NCBI GenBank assembly: GCA_036488725.1
Contig: DASXHD010000062.1
Span: forward strand, 1 to 64,000
Length of the DNA: 64,000 nucleotides
Source of the DNA: DASXHD01 sp036488725
GTDB lineage: Bacteria > Myxococcota_A > Polyangia > Polyangiales > Polyangiaceae
Reading direction: 5' to 3'
Each line of letters opens with the position of its first letter. The stretch's first letter is position 1. Position numbers and translations under genes: made by a program. This document shows positions 42,488 to 51,483 of this stretch, piece by piece. The notes under the pieces were generated by a model. That model was not told the DNA's origin, searched no databases, and was given only the letters and a program-made list of their open reading frames with translations.

Positions 42488-43390
42488 TCATTCCGCGTGC
42501 ACCCCGAGCCCAGCCGGTGGACCGCCGGTGCCGCCGCTTCGGGAGAAGATCGCGAGCGCGACGAGCGCCGCGACGAACGGCAGCATCTGAACGAGGTCTT
42601 GCAGCGCGCGCGCGTGACCTTGCAAGACGCCTTGAAGCGCGTCGAGCGCCGCGAAGACCACGCAGACGAGCGCGGCGCGGCCCGGACGCCATCCGCTCAA
42701 GACGACCGCCGCGAGCGCCATGAAGCCGCGCCCGCCGCTCATCCCAGACTGGAACTGGTGCTCATCGTAGGCGAGCGCGGCGCCCGCGAGGCCCGCGAGC
42801 GCGCCGCCAATCGACACGGCGAGGACGCGCGTTCGCACGACCGCGATGCCAGCCGCACGCGCTGCGAGCGGCCCTTCCCCGCACGCGCGAACGCGAAGTC
42901 CGAACCGCGTCCCGCGAAGCACGAGCATCGTCATGACGACCGCGGCGATCGTCGCGAACGACATCGGATCGAGCGCGACCCTCGCGACCATGCTGCTCCC
43001 TCGCCCGGCGAAGCCGTCGATCGACGGCGAGTTCGAGCTCGATTGATAGAGCGCTCGCATGACGACGCGCGTCCCGCCGAGCGCGATGATGTTGATCGCG
43101 ACGCCGGTGACGATGGCGTCGATTCGCCCGAGCTCGGTCACCGCCGCGTGCGCCGCGCCGAGCGCCGCGCCGATCGCAAGCGCGGCGACGACGCCCGCGA
43201 TCGGCCCATGCGTGCGCGCGACGGCCACGCCGGCGAGGCCACCGGCGAGCATCATTCCCTCGAGCGCGACGTTCACGACGCCCGAGCGCTCGCTCCACAC
43301 GCCGCCCTGCGATGCGAGCACGTACGGGACCGCTGTCCGCGCCGTCTGCGCGATCATCGTCAGCGAAGCGATCGACGCGAAGACGCTCAC
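42488..43390 (-). CDS. Nucleoside-type ABC transporter permease (second subunit)
   Basis: 300 aa, about eight hydrophobic segments. BPD_transp_2 family: 'TAVPYVLASQGGVWSERSGVVNVALEGMM' is typical of the YufQ/NupQ-like subunit of BmpA-type nucleoside importers. 'YDEHQFQSGMSGGRGFMALAAVVL' and 'GWRPGRAA' also match. GTG 43390 overlaps the preceding permease stop (GTGA). It pairs with the 364-aa permease to form the membrane channel. Confidence 0.9.
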   Translation of the reverse strand: MSVFASIASLTMIAQTARTAVPYVLASQGGVWSERSGVVNVALEGMMLAGGLAGVAVARTHGPIAGVVAALAIGAALGAAHAAVTELGRIDAIVTGVAINIIALGGTRVVMRALYQSSSNSPSIDGFAGRGSSMVARVALDPMSFATIAAVVMTMLVLRGTRFGLRVRACGEGPLAARAAGIAVVRTRVLAVSIGGALAGLAGAALAYDEHQFQSGMSGGRGFMALAAVVLSGWRPGRAALVCVVFAALDALQGVLQGHARALQDLVQMLPFVAALVALAIFSRSGGTGGPPAGLGVHAE

Positions 43391-44481
43391 GACGCGCCCT
43401 CTCGTTTCAGCACGACGATCGCGCGGAGCTTCTCGGTGAGCCACGCGCGAAGGCGTGCATCGGCGAGCGCGACGACGACGATGACCACGCCCTGAATCAC
43501 CTCCATCGCCTCTGCCGGCACGTACGCGTTGATCGCGAGCCCGCCTTGCGCGAGCGTCCCGAAGAGGAGCGCCGCGAACACGATGCCCACGAGCCGCCCG
43601 CGCCCGAGGATCGCGACCGCGAGCCCCGCGAAGCCCGCGCCCGCGCCGAGGCCTTGCTCGAAATAACCTTTGTAGCCGAGCACCGTGCCGAGCGACGCGA
43701 GCCCCGCGATCGCGCCCGACGCGATGAGCGCCTCCGAGCGACGACGGCTCACGGGAATTTTCTCGGCGCGGCACGCTTCGTCGTTTTGCGCGACGAGCTC
43801 GGCCTCGCGACCGCGCCGCGTACGCGGGAGGACCCAGAGGATCGCCGCCACGAACAAAACGGCGATGACGATCGCGGTGCTCGCCGCGCTCCCTTCGAGC
43901 GGATGAACGAATCGATCGAGCCGCGACAGGCGCGCACCGGCGACGACTTCCTCGGTCCGCACCGTCCCGTGCTCCGCGAGCCCGAGGCCGAGCATCAGCC
44001 CGATGAACGCGTCGGCGACGCGATTGAGCAAGATCGTCGAGATGACCTCGTGCGCGCCTCGCGCGCGAAGACCCGCTGCCGGCGCCGCCCAAAGCGCGCC
44101 CGCGGCCGCCGCGACGATCGCGAGCAGCGGGAGCGCGACGATCGCCGGCGTCCCGTGCGGCAAATGCGCGCCGAGCACGCCCACGGCGAGGCTCGCGGCC
44201 GCGAGCTGCCCCTCGGCGCCCACGTTGAAGAGCCCCGCGCGGAGCCCGACGTGCACCGCGAGCCCCGTGAAGAGAAGCGGCGTCGCCTTGAAGAGCACTT
44301 GTCCGATCCCATACGCGCTGCCCCACGTCCCCTCGAAGACGAGCGCGGTCATCGCGCGCGGCGACTGCCCATAAACCCAAACGAGCGCCGCGAACGCGAG
44401 CTGCGCCGCGGCCGTCCCCGACGCGATCGTCCAAAAATCTGCCTCGAGCCCGAGGCGCACCGACGTGCCGCGCGCGCTCAT
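43387..44481 (-). CDS. Nucleoside-type ABC transporter permease (first subunit)
   Basis: 364 aa, eight to ten hydrophobic segments. 'FKATPLLFTGLAVHVGLRAGLFNVGAEGQL' is diagnostic for the YufP/NupP-like permease of the nucleoside/BmpA family. 'ARGAHEVISTILLN' is the conserved cytosolic coupling loop. The segment 'RRGREAELVAQNDEACRAEKIPV' fits another family loop. ATG 44481 overlaps the ATPase stop (ATGA); upstream in-frame Met at 44550 is within the ATPase gene. Confidence 0.91.
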   Translation of the reverse strand: MSARGTSVRLGLEADFWTIASGTAAAQLAFAALVWVYGQSPRAMTALVFEGTWGSAYGIGQVLFKATPLLFTGLAVHVGLRAGLFNVGAEGQLAAASLAVGVLGAHLPHGTPAIVALPLLAIVAAAAGALWAAPAAGLRARGAHEVISTILLNRVADAFIGLMLGLGLAEHGTVRTEEVVAGARLSRLDRFVHPLEGSAASTAIVIAVLFVAAILWVLPRTRRGREAELVAQNDEACRAEKIPVSRRRSEALIASGAIAGLASLGTVLGYKGYFEQGLGAGAGFAGLAVAILGRGRLVGIVFAALLFGTLAQGGLAINAYVPAEAMEVIQGVVIVVVALADARLRAWLTEKLRAIVVLKREGAS

Positions 44482-45992
44482 GGAATCGAAACGTCTCCTC
44501 GCACGACCATCCGCGCGCCGAGCCGCTCGTTGCTCGCCGCCTCTTCCCACTGACCATCGGCGTCGCGCCGCGCGTCACCCACGATGCGGCCGCGCGCGAT
44601 CACGACGATGCGATGACAAAGCGCGCGGAGCTCGTCGAGGTCCGAGCTCGACACGAGCACCGCCGCGCCTGCGTCGGCCGCCGCCGCGATTCGCAGGTGG
44701 ATCTGCCGCGCGGCGTGAATGTCGACGCCTCGGGTCGGCTGCGCGAGCACGAGGACGCGCGCCTCGGACGCGACGCCGCGCGCGAGCGCCCGCGCAAGGA
44801 CGAGCTTCTGCTGATTGCCGCCCGAGAGCGCCGCGACCGGAAGATCGATCTCGGGCGGCGAGACGTCTCCATCGCGCACGCGCCGGCTCGCCTCCGCGCG
44901 GAGCGCGCGCACATTCAAAACGAAAAATCGCGTAAACCGCGCGTGCTCGCCGAGCACCGCGTTGTCGGCGACGCTCGCCGCGAGAACGAGCCCCTGCCGG
45001 TGACGATCCTCGAGGACGACCTCGATCGGCCCGCGCGCGCGCACCGTGCCCGACGTCGCCTCGCGGAGCCCCGCGAGGATCTCGACGAGCTCCTGCTGCC
45101 CGTTGCCTTCGACGCCCGCGAGACCGACGATCTCCTTGGCGCGCACGTGGAGCCGCACGCCTTGAAGACGCCGCTCGGATTTGAGGCCTTCGATCTCGAG
45201 CAGCATTCGCTGCGACTCGTCGCCCGCGCGCGCGACGACCGGAGACGCTTCCTCCGAGTCGTGAAACGCATCGTGCAAAATCGCGCGACGCTGCGCGTGC
45301 AGATCCCCCGCGCGATCGATTTCGCGCGTCGAGACGACGTGCCCGCGCCGCATCACGGTGACCGCGTCGGCGAATTCCATGACTTCGTCGATCTTGTGCG
45401 TGACGACGGCGACTGCGCGCCCCGCGTCTGCGAGCCTGCGCAGCGTCGTATAGAGCGCCGCGACCTCCTGCGGCGAGAGCACGGCGGTCGGCTCGTCGAG
45501 CAAGAGGATTTGCGCGTCGCGAAAGAGGACGCGTGCGATCTCGAGCCGCTGCCGATCGCCGACGCCGAGGCTCCCGGTGCGCGCGTTCGCGACGAGGGAG
45601 CTCCCGAGCTCGCGCTGCACCGCGTCGAGCTTCGCACGCGCCGCAGCGAGATCGACACGTCCGAAGCCGCGCACGGGCTCGACGCCGAGCATCGCGTTCT
45701 CGAGCACGCTCAACGCGTCGACGAGCCGAAAGTGCTGCTGCACCATCCCGACGCCGCGCGCGATCGCCGCCCGCGCCGTGTGCGGCGACAGCTTCGCGCC
45801 GAAAATCTCGACGTGCCCGGTGTCGGGCGCGACGAGCCCGGCCGCGATCGACGAAATCGTGCTCTTTCCCGCGCCATTTTCGCCGACTATTGCGTGTATT
45901 TTACACTTTTCGAGCGCGAGCGACCCTTCGCGCACGGCGACGGTCGCGCCAAAACGTTTGCTCACCGCGACGACCCGCAGCGCTACTTCCAC
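44478..45992 (-). CDS. Nucleoside-type ABC transporter ATPase (two ABC domains)
   Basis: 504 aa. First ABC domain: Walker A 'GENGAGKST' at 37-45, 'QQHFRLVDALSV', signature-like 'GVGDRQRLEI' and Walker B 'ILLLDEPTAVLS'. Second domain: degenerate Walker A 'GVEGNGQQEL', signature 'SGGNQQKLVLARAL' and 'VLAQPTRGVDIHA', as in YufO/NupO and RbsA-like proteins. It powers inner-membrane import with the two permeases. The start is GTG 45992, overlapping the lipoprotein gene by 10 nt. No BmpA-type binding protein is adjacent; substrate class is inferred from the family. Confidence 0.92.
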   Translation of the reverse strand: MEVALRVVAVSKRFGATVAVREGSLALEKCKIHAIVGENGAGKSTISSIAAGLVAPDTGHVEIFGAKLSPHTARAAIARGVGMVQQHFRLVDALSVLENAMLGVEPVRGFGRVDLAAARAKLDAVQRELGSSLVANARTGSLGVGDRQRLEIARVLFRDAQILLLDEPTAVLSPQEVAALYTTLRRLADAGRAVAVVTHKIDEVMEFADAVTVMRRGHVVSTREIDRAGDLHAQRRAILHDAFHDSEEASPVVARAGDESQRMLLEIEGLKSERRLQGVRLHVRAKEIVGLAGVEGNGQQELVEILAGLREATSGTVRARGPIEVVLEDRHRQGLVLAASVADNAVLGEHARFTRFFVLNVRALRAEASRRVRDGDVSPPEIDLPVAALSGGNQQKLVLARALARGVASEARVLVLAQPTRGVDIHAARQIHLRIAAAADAGAAVLVSSSDLDELRALCHRIVVIARGRIVGDARRDADGQWEEAASNERLGARMVVRGDVSIP

Positions 45993-46882
45993 GACGCGTG
46001 CCTCTCGGTGAACGAAAGCCCGCCGCGATCGTCGCGCAAGACGAGCCAAACCTGGAGCGGTCGCGACGTATCGGCGAGCGTCGGCGTGAACGTCATCTCG
46101 AATGTCGGCGGATCGATCGGCGTGCCCCCATCGTCGACGTCCTCGCTCGCGTAGCCCGCCGTGAGCGAGCCTTGCGACACGCAGAACCACCCGACGAGCT
46201 CCTCGGTCTGAGGCCCGAGCCCGACGTCGTACGTCTCGGCGCTCCCGCTCGGCGCGGTGTACGAAAAAACGTGCTGCGTCTCGGGCGCGCAGTCGTCCAC
46301 GTTTTTTTTCGCGCACGTCGCGAGCGCTGGCGCATCGCCCGCTCCCCACGGCTGACCGTCGATCGACACCGAGTCGATCGCCGGGTTCGCGTTGGTCGCG
46401 CCCGCCAAAATCACGACGCGCGTCCCGCCCCAAACGAAGCCGTCGCGGCCGACGACTGCGCCGTTCGAATCGGTGCACGTCACCGGCGCGCCGGTCGCCG
46501 CGTTCGGCGTGAGCGCGATCGTGCCCGCGCACGCGGCGAACACGACGCCGAGCTCGCCGACCGGCACCGCATCGAGCGCATCGCTCGGCACCATCGCCTG
46601 AAACGAGTCTCCACCCGGCGCGATCGACTTCATCGCCGCCACGCAATCGGGCACCTGACTCGAGCCCGGGTTCACGCACGTCCCCCACGCCCACGCGACC
46701 GGCCGCCCGCCGCCGTTCGGATCGGCCCAAAGCGTCGTGAAGTGCACCGTGTCCCCCGGCGCGGCGATCGGCGCATCCGCCTGAACCGCGAGCACGCGCA
46801 ACGTGTCGACGACGTACTCCGGCTCGAACCCGGTCGCCTCGCACGCCAAGAGCGCACACGCCAAAAATAAGTGGAGCTTCAC
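45983..46882 (-). CDS. Lipoprotein of the importer operon, unknown fold
   Basis: 299 aa. VKLHLFLACALLAC is a lipoprotein signal. The mature part is beta-rich with Cys pairs ('WGTCVNPGSSQVPDC', 'TCAKKNVDDC') and modules such as 'PGDTVHFTTLWADPNGGGRPV' that resemble Ig-like surface domains. It does not look like the two-lobed BmpA fold. GTG 46882 overlaps the receptor stop (GTGA), and its own end overlaps the ATPase gene. It may be a surface co-receptor or the periplasmic link; both are inference. Confidence 0.8.
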   Translation of the reverse strand: MKLHLFLACALLACEATGFEPEYVVDTLRVLAVQADAPIAAPGDTVHFTTLWADPNGGGRPVAWAWGTCVNPGSSQVPDCVAAMKSIAPGGDSFQAMVPSDALDAVPVGELGVVFAACAGTIALTPNAATGAPVTCTDSNGAVVGRDGFVWGGTRVVILAGATNANPAIDSVSIDGQPWGAGDAPALATCAKKNVDDCAPETQHVFSYTAPSGSAETYDVGLGPQTEELVGWFCVSQGSLTAGYASEDVDDGGTPIDPPTFEMTFTPTLADTSRPLQVWLVLRDDRGGLSFTERHASWK

Positions 46883-49263
46883 AGCTCGATCCTCGCGCCG
46901 AGCGATGGCAGGATCGGCAGACCCCCGGCCGTCGCGTGAATTTGATAGTCGTACCCGTACGTGAAGCTCTCGACGTTTCGGTTGTCGGTCGCGTTGAGCA
47001 CGTCGATGTAGACCGAGAGCTGCGAGTCTTTGAGGATGTGCCACTTCTTCTCGACGCGAACATCCATCGAAAAAAACGGCGGCAGCCTCCCCGAATAAAC
47101 GGGCAGCTTGTCGACCGGGCCGTAGTCGCCGCCGGTGTTGTCGAAATAACCGCCGACGATCGGCGTGTACGGATTGCCCGTCACGTATCGAACGCGCACG
47201 CCCGCCGACCAACCGTTTCCGAACGAGTACGTCCCGACGAGCGCGAGCACGTGCGTCTGATCGTATTGAAAGAGATGAAGCGGCTCCTCGGGCAAATCGC
47301 GCCGCTCGCTCCGCGAGAGCGTGTACGCGATCCACCCAGAAAAATGCCGATCCGGCGCATATTTCAAGAGCACCTCGAGCCCGTACGCGAAGCCGGTGCC
47401 TTCGTTGCCGAATCGAAATCCGCTCGGCTGCGTCGGGTCGATCCGGTGCGAGACGAGGTCGAAAAGATTTTTGTAAAACGGCTCGAGCGAGAGCGTGACG
47501 CGCCGAAGCATCTCTTGCTCGATGCCGAGCGACGCTTGCGTCGATTGATTCGCCGAAAGACCCGGCGTGCCGAAGACCGGATCGATCTCGTTCACTTGCG
47601 GCGCTTGCGCGTACATCCCGAGCGCCGCCTTGAGCGTCGTACGCCCGCCCTCGCGCCCGTGCAGCACCCACCGCAAGCTCATGCGCGGCTGAAGATACAC
47701 GCCCGCCGTGCTGCCGAACGCATCGACGCGCGCGCCGACCAAAACGCGAACCGTCTTCGCCGGAAACATCTCGACGTTCGCGAACGCGCCCGGGTCGAAA
47801 TATCCGAGGCTCCGCGTGCTCGTGAGCTTTTTCTGCCCGAAGAGCGGCCCGATGTCCGGCGAATCGCTCCCCGGAATCTGCGGAAACGTGAGCGTGTAAT
47901 CCCACTGCCCGCCTTCGAGATCGACGCCGCCTTTGAGCCGCAGCGCTTTGAAGATCGGCAAATCGATCTGCGCGCGCCCCTGGATGCGTGTCGCGGTGCT
48001 GTTCGCGTTGAGCGTCGAGCCGAGGTCGAGGAGGAGATTGTCTTGCCCGACCGACAGCTGCGAAAAAATCTTGGTCCCGTTCTTCAACTTCGCGTCGGCT
48101 TGGAGCTGCAGCCTCCAAAAATCGGTGGCGTTCGAGAGCGATCCCGAAAACGCGGGGTCGGTCGACTGCGAAGGCTGGAGCGTGACGTTGACGCGATCGT
48201 TGGACCCGAGAAACGTGAGCCGCAGCGTCGTGTGCTTCGCGACGTCGCGCTCGATCATCGCCTGGTAGTCGTAATAAACGGGCGACGCCGTCACGCCGAG
48301 GTTCAGCGCAGTCGCCAGCGCCGGGAAATACGCTTCGATCCAGCTCCGCCGCGCCGCGACCAGAAAACGCGTCTTGTCGTCGAAGATCGGCCCCTCGACG
48401 AGGGCGCTCCCATCAATCGCGTCGAACTTTCCAATCGCGTGGATGCGATCGCGCGCGGGCCCGCGCAGCCCGACGTCGACGATGCCGCCGATGCCGCGCC
48501 CGTACTGCACATCGTAGTTACCAGGGTAAACATCTACCGAGTTAACAAGCTCCGTTGGTACCACCGCGGCGAGCCCGCCGAAGTGGAACGCGAGCGGCAC
48601 CGCGGCTTGGTCCAAGAACACCTGCGAATCGTTCGGCGAGCTACCGCGCAAAATGATGAGCCCGCTGAACGCCGGCGCGCGCGCGACGCCCGGCAGCGAC
48701 TCGATGGGCCGAATCGCGTCGTCGAGGCCGCCGGGCATCGACTCGATCTCGGCGCGGTCGAGCGATCGCACAGTCGGGCTGTCGCTCGACTTCTGTCCGT
48801 GAACGCGCACTTCTTCGACGTCGGATGGTGGCGGCGGCGGCGGTGGCGGTGGAGCGCCCGCGTCAGGCGCCGGCACGTGATGCACCGGCGGCAAAGGCGC
48901 GCCCGCGTCGGTCGCGGGCACGGGCGCCGGCGGCGCGTGGAGCGAGAGCTTCAGCTTGATGCGGCTCTTGGTCGGCTTGCCGTCTTTGGTCGCCGGAAAA
49001 AATTCGTAGCGTCGCGCCGCGTCGAGCGCGACGTCATCCAGCGGATCGCCCGTCGGATCGATCACCTCGGCGCCCGTCACGTGCCCGTCGCCGTCGATCG
49101 TCACCTTGACGACCACGTCGCGCTCGAGCCCCCGCGCACTGTCGGGGTAAACCGCTTGCGCCTCCGTCTTGATTCGCGGCGGCTCGACCTGAGCGAACGC
49201 GCGCGCGCTCCACAGCGTCAGCGCGAAAAACGCGAAAAGAAAAGGAAGCCCGATTGCGCGCAA
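46879..49263 (-). CDS. TonB C-terminal domain fused to TonB-dependent receptor
   Basis: 794 aa. A signal peptide (FLFAFFALTLWSARAFAQ) precedes a TonB_C-like domain at about 25-110 ('IDGDGHVTGAEVIDPTGDPL', 'ARRYEFFPATKDGKP'). Next is a Pro/Ala/Asp linker with a run of nine or so prolines, a plug domain from about 150 ('EEVRVHGQK', 'SLPGVARAPAFSGLIILRG', 'PGNYDVQYGRGIGGIVDV') and a beta-barrel ending in '...LPSLGARIEL'. It is an outer-membrane uptake protein. The start is TTG 49263, with TACGAT 9 nt upstream and no Shine-Dalgarno. It leads a six-gene coupled operon with an ABC importer. Confidence 0.9.
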   Translation of the reverse strand: MRAIGLPFLFAFFALTLWSARAFAQVEPPRIKTEAQAVYPDSARGLERDVVVKVTIDGDGHVTGAEVIDPTGDPLDDVALDAARRYEFFPATKDGKPTKSRIKLKLSLHAPPAPVPATDAGAPLPPVHHVPAPDAGAPPPPPPPPPSDVEEVRVHGQKSSDSPTVRSLDRAEIESMPGGLDDAIRPIESLPGVARAPAFSGLIILRGSSPNDSQVFLDQAAVPLAFHFGGLAAVVPTELVNSVDVYPGNYDVQYGRGIGGIVDVGLRGPARDRIHAIGKFDAIDGSALVEGPIFDDKTRFLVAARRSWIEAYFPALATALNLGVTASPVYYDYQAMIERDVAKHTTLRLTFLGSNDRVNVTLQPSQSTDPAFSGSLSNATDFWRLQLQADAKLKNGTKIFSQLSVGQDNLLLDLGSTLNANSTATRIQGRAQIDLPIFKALRLKGGVDLEGGQWDYTLTFPQIPGSDSPDIGPLFGQKKLTSTRSLGYFDPGAFANVEMFPAKTVRVLVGARVDAFGSTAGVYLQPRMSLRWVLHGREGGRTTLKAALGMYAQAPQVNEIDPVFGTPGLSANQSTQASLGIEQEMLRRVTLSLEPFYKNLFDLVSHRIDPTQPSGFRFGNEGTGFAYGLEVLLKYAPDRHFSGWIAYTLSRSERRDLPEEPLHLFQYDQTHVLALVGTYSFGNGWSAGVRVRYVTGNPYTPIVGGYFDNTGGDYGPVDKLPVYSGRLPPFFSMDVRVEKKWHILKDSQLSVYIDVLNATDNRNVESFTYGYDYQIHATAGGLPILPSLGARIEL

Positions 49264-49272
49264 ACCGGGCGC

Positions 49273-49278
49273 ATCGTA
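49273..49278 (-). promoter_or_regulatory. -10-like TACGAT box of the importer operon
   Basis: On the minus strand TACGAT ends 9 nt before TTG 49263, in the 29-bp gap to the divergent small gene. No Shine-Dalgarno lies between. A leader of about 2-3 nt is predicted. Confidence 0.4.
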
Positions 49279-49292
49279 AATCAGCAGGCCTG

Positions 49293-49496
49293 ATGGATCG
49301 AGACGTTCACGCGCGCTACCTCCAATACCGCGAGGCCTTCGCGTATTTCGCGACCGCCGGCCAGCACCAACTCGACGGCGCCGAGTTCCAAGCGGCCGAC
49401 ACCGAGCAGACCATTCTCGAGAAAAAAGGCGCGGCGCGCACCGACGAAGAAGAGCAGCGCTTCATCGAGCTCTCGCTGCTTTTATTTCGCGACTGA
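49293..49496 (+). CDS. Small acidic protein of unknown function
   Basis: 67 aa, starting MDRDVHARYLQYREAFAYF and ending in 'EEEQRFIELSLLLFRD'. Predicted helical, acidic, no signal peptide and no Cys. ATG 49293 has AGCAGG upstream; an in-frame ATG at 49254 lies over the receptor start and gives a poor N-terminus. The stop abuts the ddl stop (convergent). The balanced composition and clean fit between neighbours make it a probable real gene. Confidence 0.62.
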   Translation: MDRDVHARYLQYREAFAYFATAGQHQLDGAEFQAADTEQTILEKKGAARTDEEEQRFIELSLLLFRD

Positions 49497-50531
49497 TCAG
49501 CGCGTCGTGCCGGTCTTGAGCGGCTCGCTCTCCTCGCCGATCTCGTGGAGCGCGACGTGCGAAACGCGCGGCTTGGGAGCGTTCTTTCGCGGGAGGTTGG
49601 CGTGGAGCTTCGCGGTCTCGAGGATCTGCTCGCAGAGCGCGCCGTACTCGATGCCGCCGGCCGCCGCGATCTTCGGAAGGAGCGACGTCGGCGTCATCCC
49701 GGGCAGCGTGTTCACCTCGAGCACGTATTCGTTTTCGCCCGGCGTCACGAGCAAATCCACGCGGCAGGCCCCCGTGCATCCGAGCGCGCGCGTCGCGCGT
49801 TCGGCGAGCATCATCACGCCGCGCGCACGCGTCGCGGGAATGCGCGGCGGCGAGATGTACTCGGTCGCGCCCGGCGTGTACTTCGAATGATAATCGTAGA
49901 GCCCGCTCTTCGGCACGACCTCGATCGCGCCGAGCACGCGCCCGTCCAAAATTCCGACGTGGACCTCGGTCGCCGCGATGAACCGCTCGACGAGCACGCA
50001 CTCGTCGTGCGCGAGCGCGCCCTCGATCGCCTTGGCGAGCTCGCCCATGTCCTGCGCTTTGCTCACGCCGACGCTCGACCCTTCGCCGCGCGGCTTGACG
50101 ATGACCGGAAACCCGAAGCTCCCGTGCACCTCCTCGAGATCCGCGAGATCCTCTTCGCGCGCGACGTAGTACGGCGGCGTCGGCACGTTGTGCAGGCGAA
50201 ACATTTCTTTCGCCTTGAGCTTGTCCATCGCGAGCGCCGACGCGAGCACGTTCGATCCGGTGTACGGAACGCCGAGCAGCTCGAGCAAACCTTGGACGCA
50301 CCCGTCCTCGCCGCCGCGCCCGTGGAGCGCAACGAACGCGACGTCGATGCGCGCGAGCCGAATCAATTCCGGCAGCGAGTCGCCCGACCCGAACGTGATG
50401 CGCGCGACGTCGTGCCCGCGCTCCTCGAGCGCCTTGGCGACGCCCTCGCCCGTCCTCAGCGAAACGTCGCGCTCCGCGCTGACGCCGCCCATGATCACTC
50501 CGACTCGCCCATGTCGTTTCATGTCGTTCAT
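49497..50531 (-). CDS. ddl: D-alanine--D-alanine ligase
   Basis: 344 aa, cytosolic ATP-grasp enzyme joining two D-Ala for peptidoglycan. Motifs: 'GVIMGGVSAERDVSLRTGEGV', 'FVALHGRGGEDGCVQGLLEL', 'PYTGSNVLASALAMDKLKAKEM', 'PVIVKPRGEGSSVGVSK', 'VDLLVTPGENEYVLEVNTLPGMTPTS' (metal ligands), all in order. The C-terminal tail of about 35 residues beyond the domain is basic. ATG 50531 has AAGG 8 nt upstream; MKR at 50522 is a second choice. Confidence 0.95.
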   Translation of the reverse strand: MNDMKRHGRVGVIMGGVSAERDVSLRTGEGVAKALEERGHDVARITFGSGDSLPELIRLARIDVAFVALHGRGGEDGCVQGLLELLGVPYTGSNVLASALAMDKLKAKEMFRLHNVPTPPYYVAREEDLADLEEVHGSFGFPVIVKPRGEGSSVGVSKAQDMGELAKAIEGALAHDECVLVERFIAATEVHVGILDGRVLGAIEVVPKSGLYDYHSKYTPGATEYISPPRIPATRARGVMMLAERATRALGCTGACRVDLLVTPGENEYVLEVNTLPGMTPTSLLPKIAAAGGIEYGALCEQILETAKLHANLPRKNAPKPRVSHVALHEIGEESEPLKTGTTR

Positions 50532-50633
50532 TGATCCAACCTTCGAGCCAGCCAAATTGCGCAGGTTTCCGCGGCGCGCGCGTGTCCCACGAGACACACG
50601 CCGTACCAGAAAGGACGCAGCGCGGGCAAAAAA

Positions 50634-51446
50634 CTAGTCGACTTCGACGAGCACGGCCGTGATGTTGTCTTTGCCGCCGCGATCGTTGGCGAGCGCGACG
50701 AAGTGCTTCGCCGCTTCGTCGCCGCCGAGCTTCACGATCGGCGCGACGTCGCCCTCGCGCAAGTATCCATGCAGCCCGTCGCTGCAAAGCAAAAATCGAT
50801 CGCCCTTCTCGAGCGCGATGAGCCGCGTGTCGACCTCGACGTAGTCGCGATTGCCGACGGCGCGCGTGATCACGTTTCGATGCGGCGACGTCTTCGCCTC
50901 CGCCGGCGTGATGAGCCCTTGCTTCAGCTGCCACGCGATGAGCGTGTGATCTTCGGTGAGCTGCTCGACGGTGTCGCCGACGACGCGATAAATCCGGCTG
51001 TCGCCGACCTGCGCCGTCACCGCGTAAGCGCCGTGCACGAGCATCGCGCTGATGGTCGTGCCCATCCCGCTCTTGCCGCGATCGAGCTCCGCCATCGAGT
51101 AGACCATGTACGTCGCGGCTTGCACCGAGCTCTCCATGAGCCGGCTCGCCTTGCGCACTTCGTTCTCGTCGAGCGGGTCGACGAGCGGACGGAGATTCCC
51201 GACGCCGCTCTTCACCATCCCGTAAATCGTCTCGACCGCTTCTTGGCTCGCGACCTCGCCCGCCGCGTGGCCGCCCATCCCGTCGGCGACGACATACAGC
51301 CCGACGCGATCGTCGACGAAGAACGCGTCCTCGTTCGACTGCCGCTTTTTGCCGACGTCCGAGAGCCCGTAACCGCGATGCGATAGCTCGACTCCGGGTG
51401 CGCGCGCGGCAGCCAATCTGCGGCTCGTGGTTCGGCGGACCGTCAT
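50634..51446 (-). CDS. PP2C-type Ser/Thr protein phosphatase
   Basis: 270 aa. Metal-dependent phosphatase of the bacterial PppA/Stp group: 'GYGLSDVGKKRQSNEDAFFV', 'VVADGMGGHAAGEVAS', 'GMGTTISAMLVHGAYAVTAQVGDSRIYRV', 'LTEDHTLIAWQL', 'ITRAVGN', 'LCSDGLHGYL' and 'GGKDNITAVLV', carrying all the metal-binding Asp residues. A basic leader of about 20 residues precedes the domain. It could reverse phosphorylation by the two Ser/Thr kinases in the window, but it is not in their operons. TATACT sits 11 nt before the ATG. Confidence 0.95.
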   Translation of the reverse strand: MTVRRTTSRRLAAARAPGVELSHRGYGLSDVGKKRQSNEDAFFVDDRVGLYVVADGMGGHAAGEVASQEAVETIYGMVKSGVGNLRPLVDPLDENEVRKASRLMESSVQAATYMVYSMAELDRGKSGMGTTISAMLVHGAYAVTAQVGDSRIYRVVGDTVEQLTEDHTLIAWQLKQGLITPAEAKTSPHRNVITRAVGNRDYVEVDTRLIALEKGDRFLLCSDGLHGYLREGDVAPIVKLGGDEAAKHFVALANDRGGKDNITAVLVEVD

Positions 51447-51457
51447 CGAGATCTCCG

Positions 51458-51463
51458 AGTATA
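51458..51463 (-). promoter_or_regulatory. -10-like TATACT box of the PP2C gene
   Basis: On the minus strand TATACT (5 of 6 bases of TATAAT) ends 11 nt before ATG 51446. Leader of about 4 nt predicted. It lies 20 nt from the opposite-strand box at 51484. Confidence 0.45.
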
Positions 51464-51483
51464 CAGCGCCCTACGATTTCGCC

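Noticed and set aside
45983..46882. Lipoprotein as BmpA-type binding protein of the ABC importer
   Set aside because: Position fits but the sequence is Ig-like with Cys pairs and lacks the alternating two-lobe pattern and motifs of BmpA.
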